Part shown: one piece after another, positions 61,670 through 64,000 of the stretch | Numbering within the stretch: position 1 is the first letter of the stretch | Layout: every line of letters starts with the position of its first letter | Source of the DNA: Atherix ibis | Lineage: Eukaryota > Arthropoda > Insecta > Diptera > Athericidae | NCBI GenBank assembly: GCA_958298945.1 | Contig: OY282607.1 | Span: forward strand, 77,058,868 to 77,122,867 | Reading direction: 5' to 3' | Length of the DNA: 64,000 nt | Position numbers and translations under genes: made by a program | The notes under the pieces: model-generated | Told to the model about the DNA's origin: nothing | Database searches by the model: none | What the model saw: only the letters and a program-made list of their open reading frames with translations

Positions 61670-61880
61670 GGAATGTATGTTCTAAGCGGCACCACACTAA
61701 GGGCCATTGGCCGACAAAGTGTAACGGGATAAGAAAATTAAAGTAGAATGGAAAGAAAAGTGGTTTTTTGGAATTAGCGTAGGACAATGCCTCAGTGTAA
61801 TTTGAGCACACGACCCCTTGGATGATAGTCAGTCCAGTAACCAAACGGCTTTGCTAACAAGCGAGCCAACTACTTTAAAT
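61670..61880 (-). repeat. Possible tRNA-derived SINE
   Basis: On the minus strand from about 61875 the sequence runs GTAGTTGGCTCGCTTG, GTTTGGTTACTGGACTGACT, GGGGTCGTGTGCTCAAATTA. The T-arm-like part (61795-61811) folds as a 5-bp stem around CTCAAAT, and a TGGCTCGCTTG word stands where the A box should be. The anticodon arm is imperfect, so this is not a working tRNA. The patch is more balanced in composition than its flanks and continues as a non-tRNA body to about 61670, as SINEs do. Confidence 0.45.
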
Positions 61881-61884
61881 TTTT

Positions 61885-64000
61885 TTTATAATATAAATAT
61901 TTTTAATTTCCATATTATTATTTTAAGTACAATATATAAAATATAACATATTAGATAACTATTTTTTGAAATCATAAAATAAGCATTTTTTTTTTATTTC
62001 AAAAAAAGAACATAACAATTTATATTTTAACATAATTAAAAGGACAAAATGTTTCAAAATAAAATTCACATAAAACCGATGCAAAAAAATTTCGATGTTA
62101 ATAAAAATTCCGTAAGCTCTTATGAAAAGTTCAATTTAATTTTTCCCATCTGGGACTTTTGTGATGTTTTTGTCTTCCTTTTTATACTTTTACTAATCTT
62201 TCATAGAAAAGAAATTTTTATTTCCGTACGCATTTGATAAAACGGAATTATTGAATTGGAAAATTCATAGTCTTTTATTCTGTTGTGGCATTTGTATTTT
62301 TCAGTGTGCGAATATTCTAAAATCATCCGCAAAATGTATTAGGCAATTTCCTGAAATGCCATATCGACCAACTTAAAGACGATAATGACATCTTCATGCT
62401 CTCCCCACATACTAGCCTTAATATACGAGCATCTACGACGTATGCCATTCTTCATTCATATACACTGAATATCGTTATCCTTCTTTCTTTTATTTTTTTA
62501 CTTTGATCACTATAAGCCTAACATAAAATAAATTTTCTTCTATTTTTGTTTCCTCCTTTTTTTTTTGATTAAATTGTAAAAAAAGAAAACAGCAGAACAA
62601 GCTAAAAGAATATAAAATAAAAATAAAAAGAGGGCGTTGGACATCATCATACTATTTTGTATGATTGTCCTCATATATCTAGGATATTCCAAATGAAAGT
62701 CCAGTTTCTAATATATACGTACACACTTAATTTTGTATCCTTAAAAATCTCTAATAGGAACATTGGCGTACACACAATTTTTATATTCCTCTCAGTTCTC
62801 ATCCTTTTGTATAAGCGAAGAGTTAAATACAGGCGTACACATTGGTAAAGTTGTACAAATAACAGAAAAAAATCATAACCGTACAATATAATATATTGTA
62901 CATACAAATACAATATTTAAAAAAATTCTTTTAACTATATGTATACTCATACTCGTACATGTCTATACATATAAAAATAGAATCGTATATAAATACACAA
63001 ATACGTGTAAATGATAATCATTAATAGGATGAGAGGTTGCAAGGACTTTTTGTGATAGCAAAAAAAATGAATCAGAGAAAAGTATTCTCATCGCTTTCTT
63101 CTTATATTTTTAAATATGTTGAGATCAAGTAGAAAAATAATTCTGTGTTAGATAGAGAAAAATATGTACATTTTTATATATGAGTGTACCTACATGCAAT
63201 GAAATAAAAGAGTAAAAGAGAGAAAAATACCACAAAGAGTGTACGTACGTATGTATAAATAATACAAGGGTGAAATTTCTTTACATTTTACATACTTACA
63301 TGTGTACGTTCCACATATTTTGAACGCACGCAAAATGTCACTATTCTATGTAGCAGGATATAAACAATATATTATAAAATATATATTTAAATACGCTCTT
63401 AAAAAGAGAAAATATGCCACCGTATAGTATTTAAAAAAGTTTCTCTTAATAGGAGCTTATTAATTTAACTTAATTATATGCATATCTTTTTGCATATGTT
63501 AGTAAGTAAAATTTTAATTAAAAGTAACTTAAAAATAGGCATATATTATTCTATTTCCAATATCTAAAACGTAACAATGATAATTGTGAATAATAATTTA
63601 AAATTTTTGTATTTGTATTAAAATAGAGCAAGAAAAGAATCATTTATAAAATTATAATTCTATAAGAAGAGTGCACATATATGTATATATATGTGTGTGT
63701 GTATGTATGGGTATATAAAATTTCAGAACGGTAGGTATTTGTTACTACAGAACTTATAGTGGTTCTTTAACAAGAGAATATATAGAAAACTATTAATCTT
63801 AGAAATGTTATTACAGGAACTACTACCACTGAGTAATACTCGTACTTAACTTACTAGTGTAAGATATATTTTCCTTACTACTGGCACTACTACATTTATA
63901 GTTCTAATATCTCTATACAATTGTAGTTTCTCTTTCCTCTTATCTAACATTGTATTGTATATATATTTGCCTATTCGAAATTCTATTGGAAGCACAAAAA
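61885..64000. other. AT-rich DNA with microsatellite, nothing else recognised
   Basis: Poly-T and poly-A tracts, repeated GTACGTACGTATGTAT-like words near 63240, and a TA/TG run at 63675-63717 are present. No gene recognised. Confidence 0.5.
63675..63717. repeat. Mixed TA/TG microsatellite
   Basis: Alternating ATATATGTATATATATG passes into (GT)n and GTAT units. Confidence 0.75.

Noticed and set aside
61795..61811. Functional tRNA gene
   Set aside because: A T-arm-like hairpin forms, but the anticodon arm is imperfect and no acceptor stem pairs. It is kept only as a possible SINE.

Overview
The window looks like non-coding, repeat-littered nuclear DNA of an insect, most likely a higher (schizophoran) fly. 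It is extremely A+T-rich, with long homopolymer runs and TA microsatellites. It also has many stretches built from ACATATGTATGTAC- and TACTCGTA-like words, which I associate with fly intergenic and intronic DNA. Every coding signal I can name belongs to arthropod transposons: mariner, a DDE_3-type transposase with a DUF4817-like N-terminal region, and Jockey-like or RNase H-bearing LINEs. I see no intact protein gene, rRNA, functional tRNA, CRISPR array or bacterial-type signal. The assignment to Diptera is inference.

Layout. 1-7.6 kb: AT-rich DNA with nothing recognisable. 7.6-8.2 kb: decayed, internally deleted mariner (minus). 10.3-11.2 kb: decayed Jockey-like LINE reverse transcriptase (minus). 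16.0-16.4 kb: 3' end of a DDE_3-type transposon. 20.6-20.8 kb: LINE 3' end. 20.92-21.01 kb: inverted repeat. 21.8-22.3 kb: DDE_3-type fragment. 24.0-24.2 kb: possible LINE RT scrap. 24.6-25.4 kb: a region of repeated TCAGCCAA blocks with inverted ends. 27.8-28.3 kb: DDE_3-type fragment. 31.2-32.65 kb: the longest DDE_3-type copy, split by a LINE 3' end. 32.8-33.1 kb: an unrecognised coding-like run. 35.1-35.6 kb: DDE_3-type fragment. 35.70-36.01 kb: a cleanly bounded 308-bp non-autonomous DNA element. 39.2-39.8 kb: mariner deletion derivative. 40.3 and 43.5 kb: two copies of one dispersed repeat. 41.5 kb: long inverted repeat. 46.0-47.25 kb: full-length but dead mariner. 47.76-47.82 kb: perfect hairpin. 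47.95-48.2, 51.4-51.8 and 58.6-58.8 kb: further DDE_3-type fragments, the second next to a LINE RNase H fragment (51.8-52.2 kb). 61.7 kb and 28.9 kb: possible tRNA-derived SINEs.

No genes work together here. The content records successive transposon invasions: at least eight remnants of one DDE_3-type family, three mariners, three 3' ends that look like one RNase H-bearing LINE family, one Jockey-like LINE, several foldback or MITE-like inverted repeats, and microsatellites. The best-preserved pieces are the 308-bp element at 35.7 kb and the mariner at 46.0 kb. The window is either a large intergenic region or the inside of a very long intron; the sequence alone cannot decide between these. 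I found no new biological system, and I list the structures that most deserve a second look.
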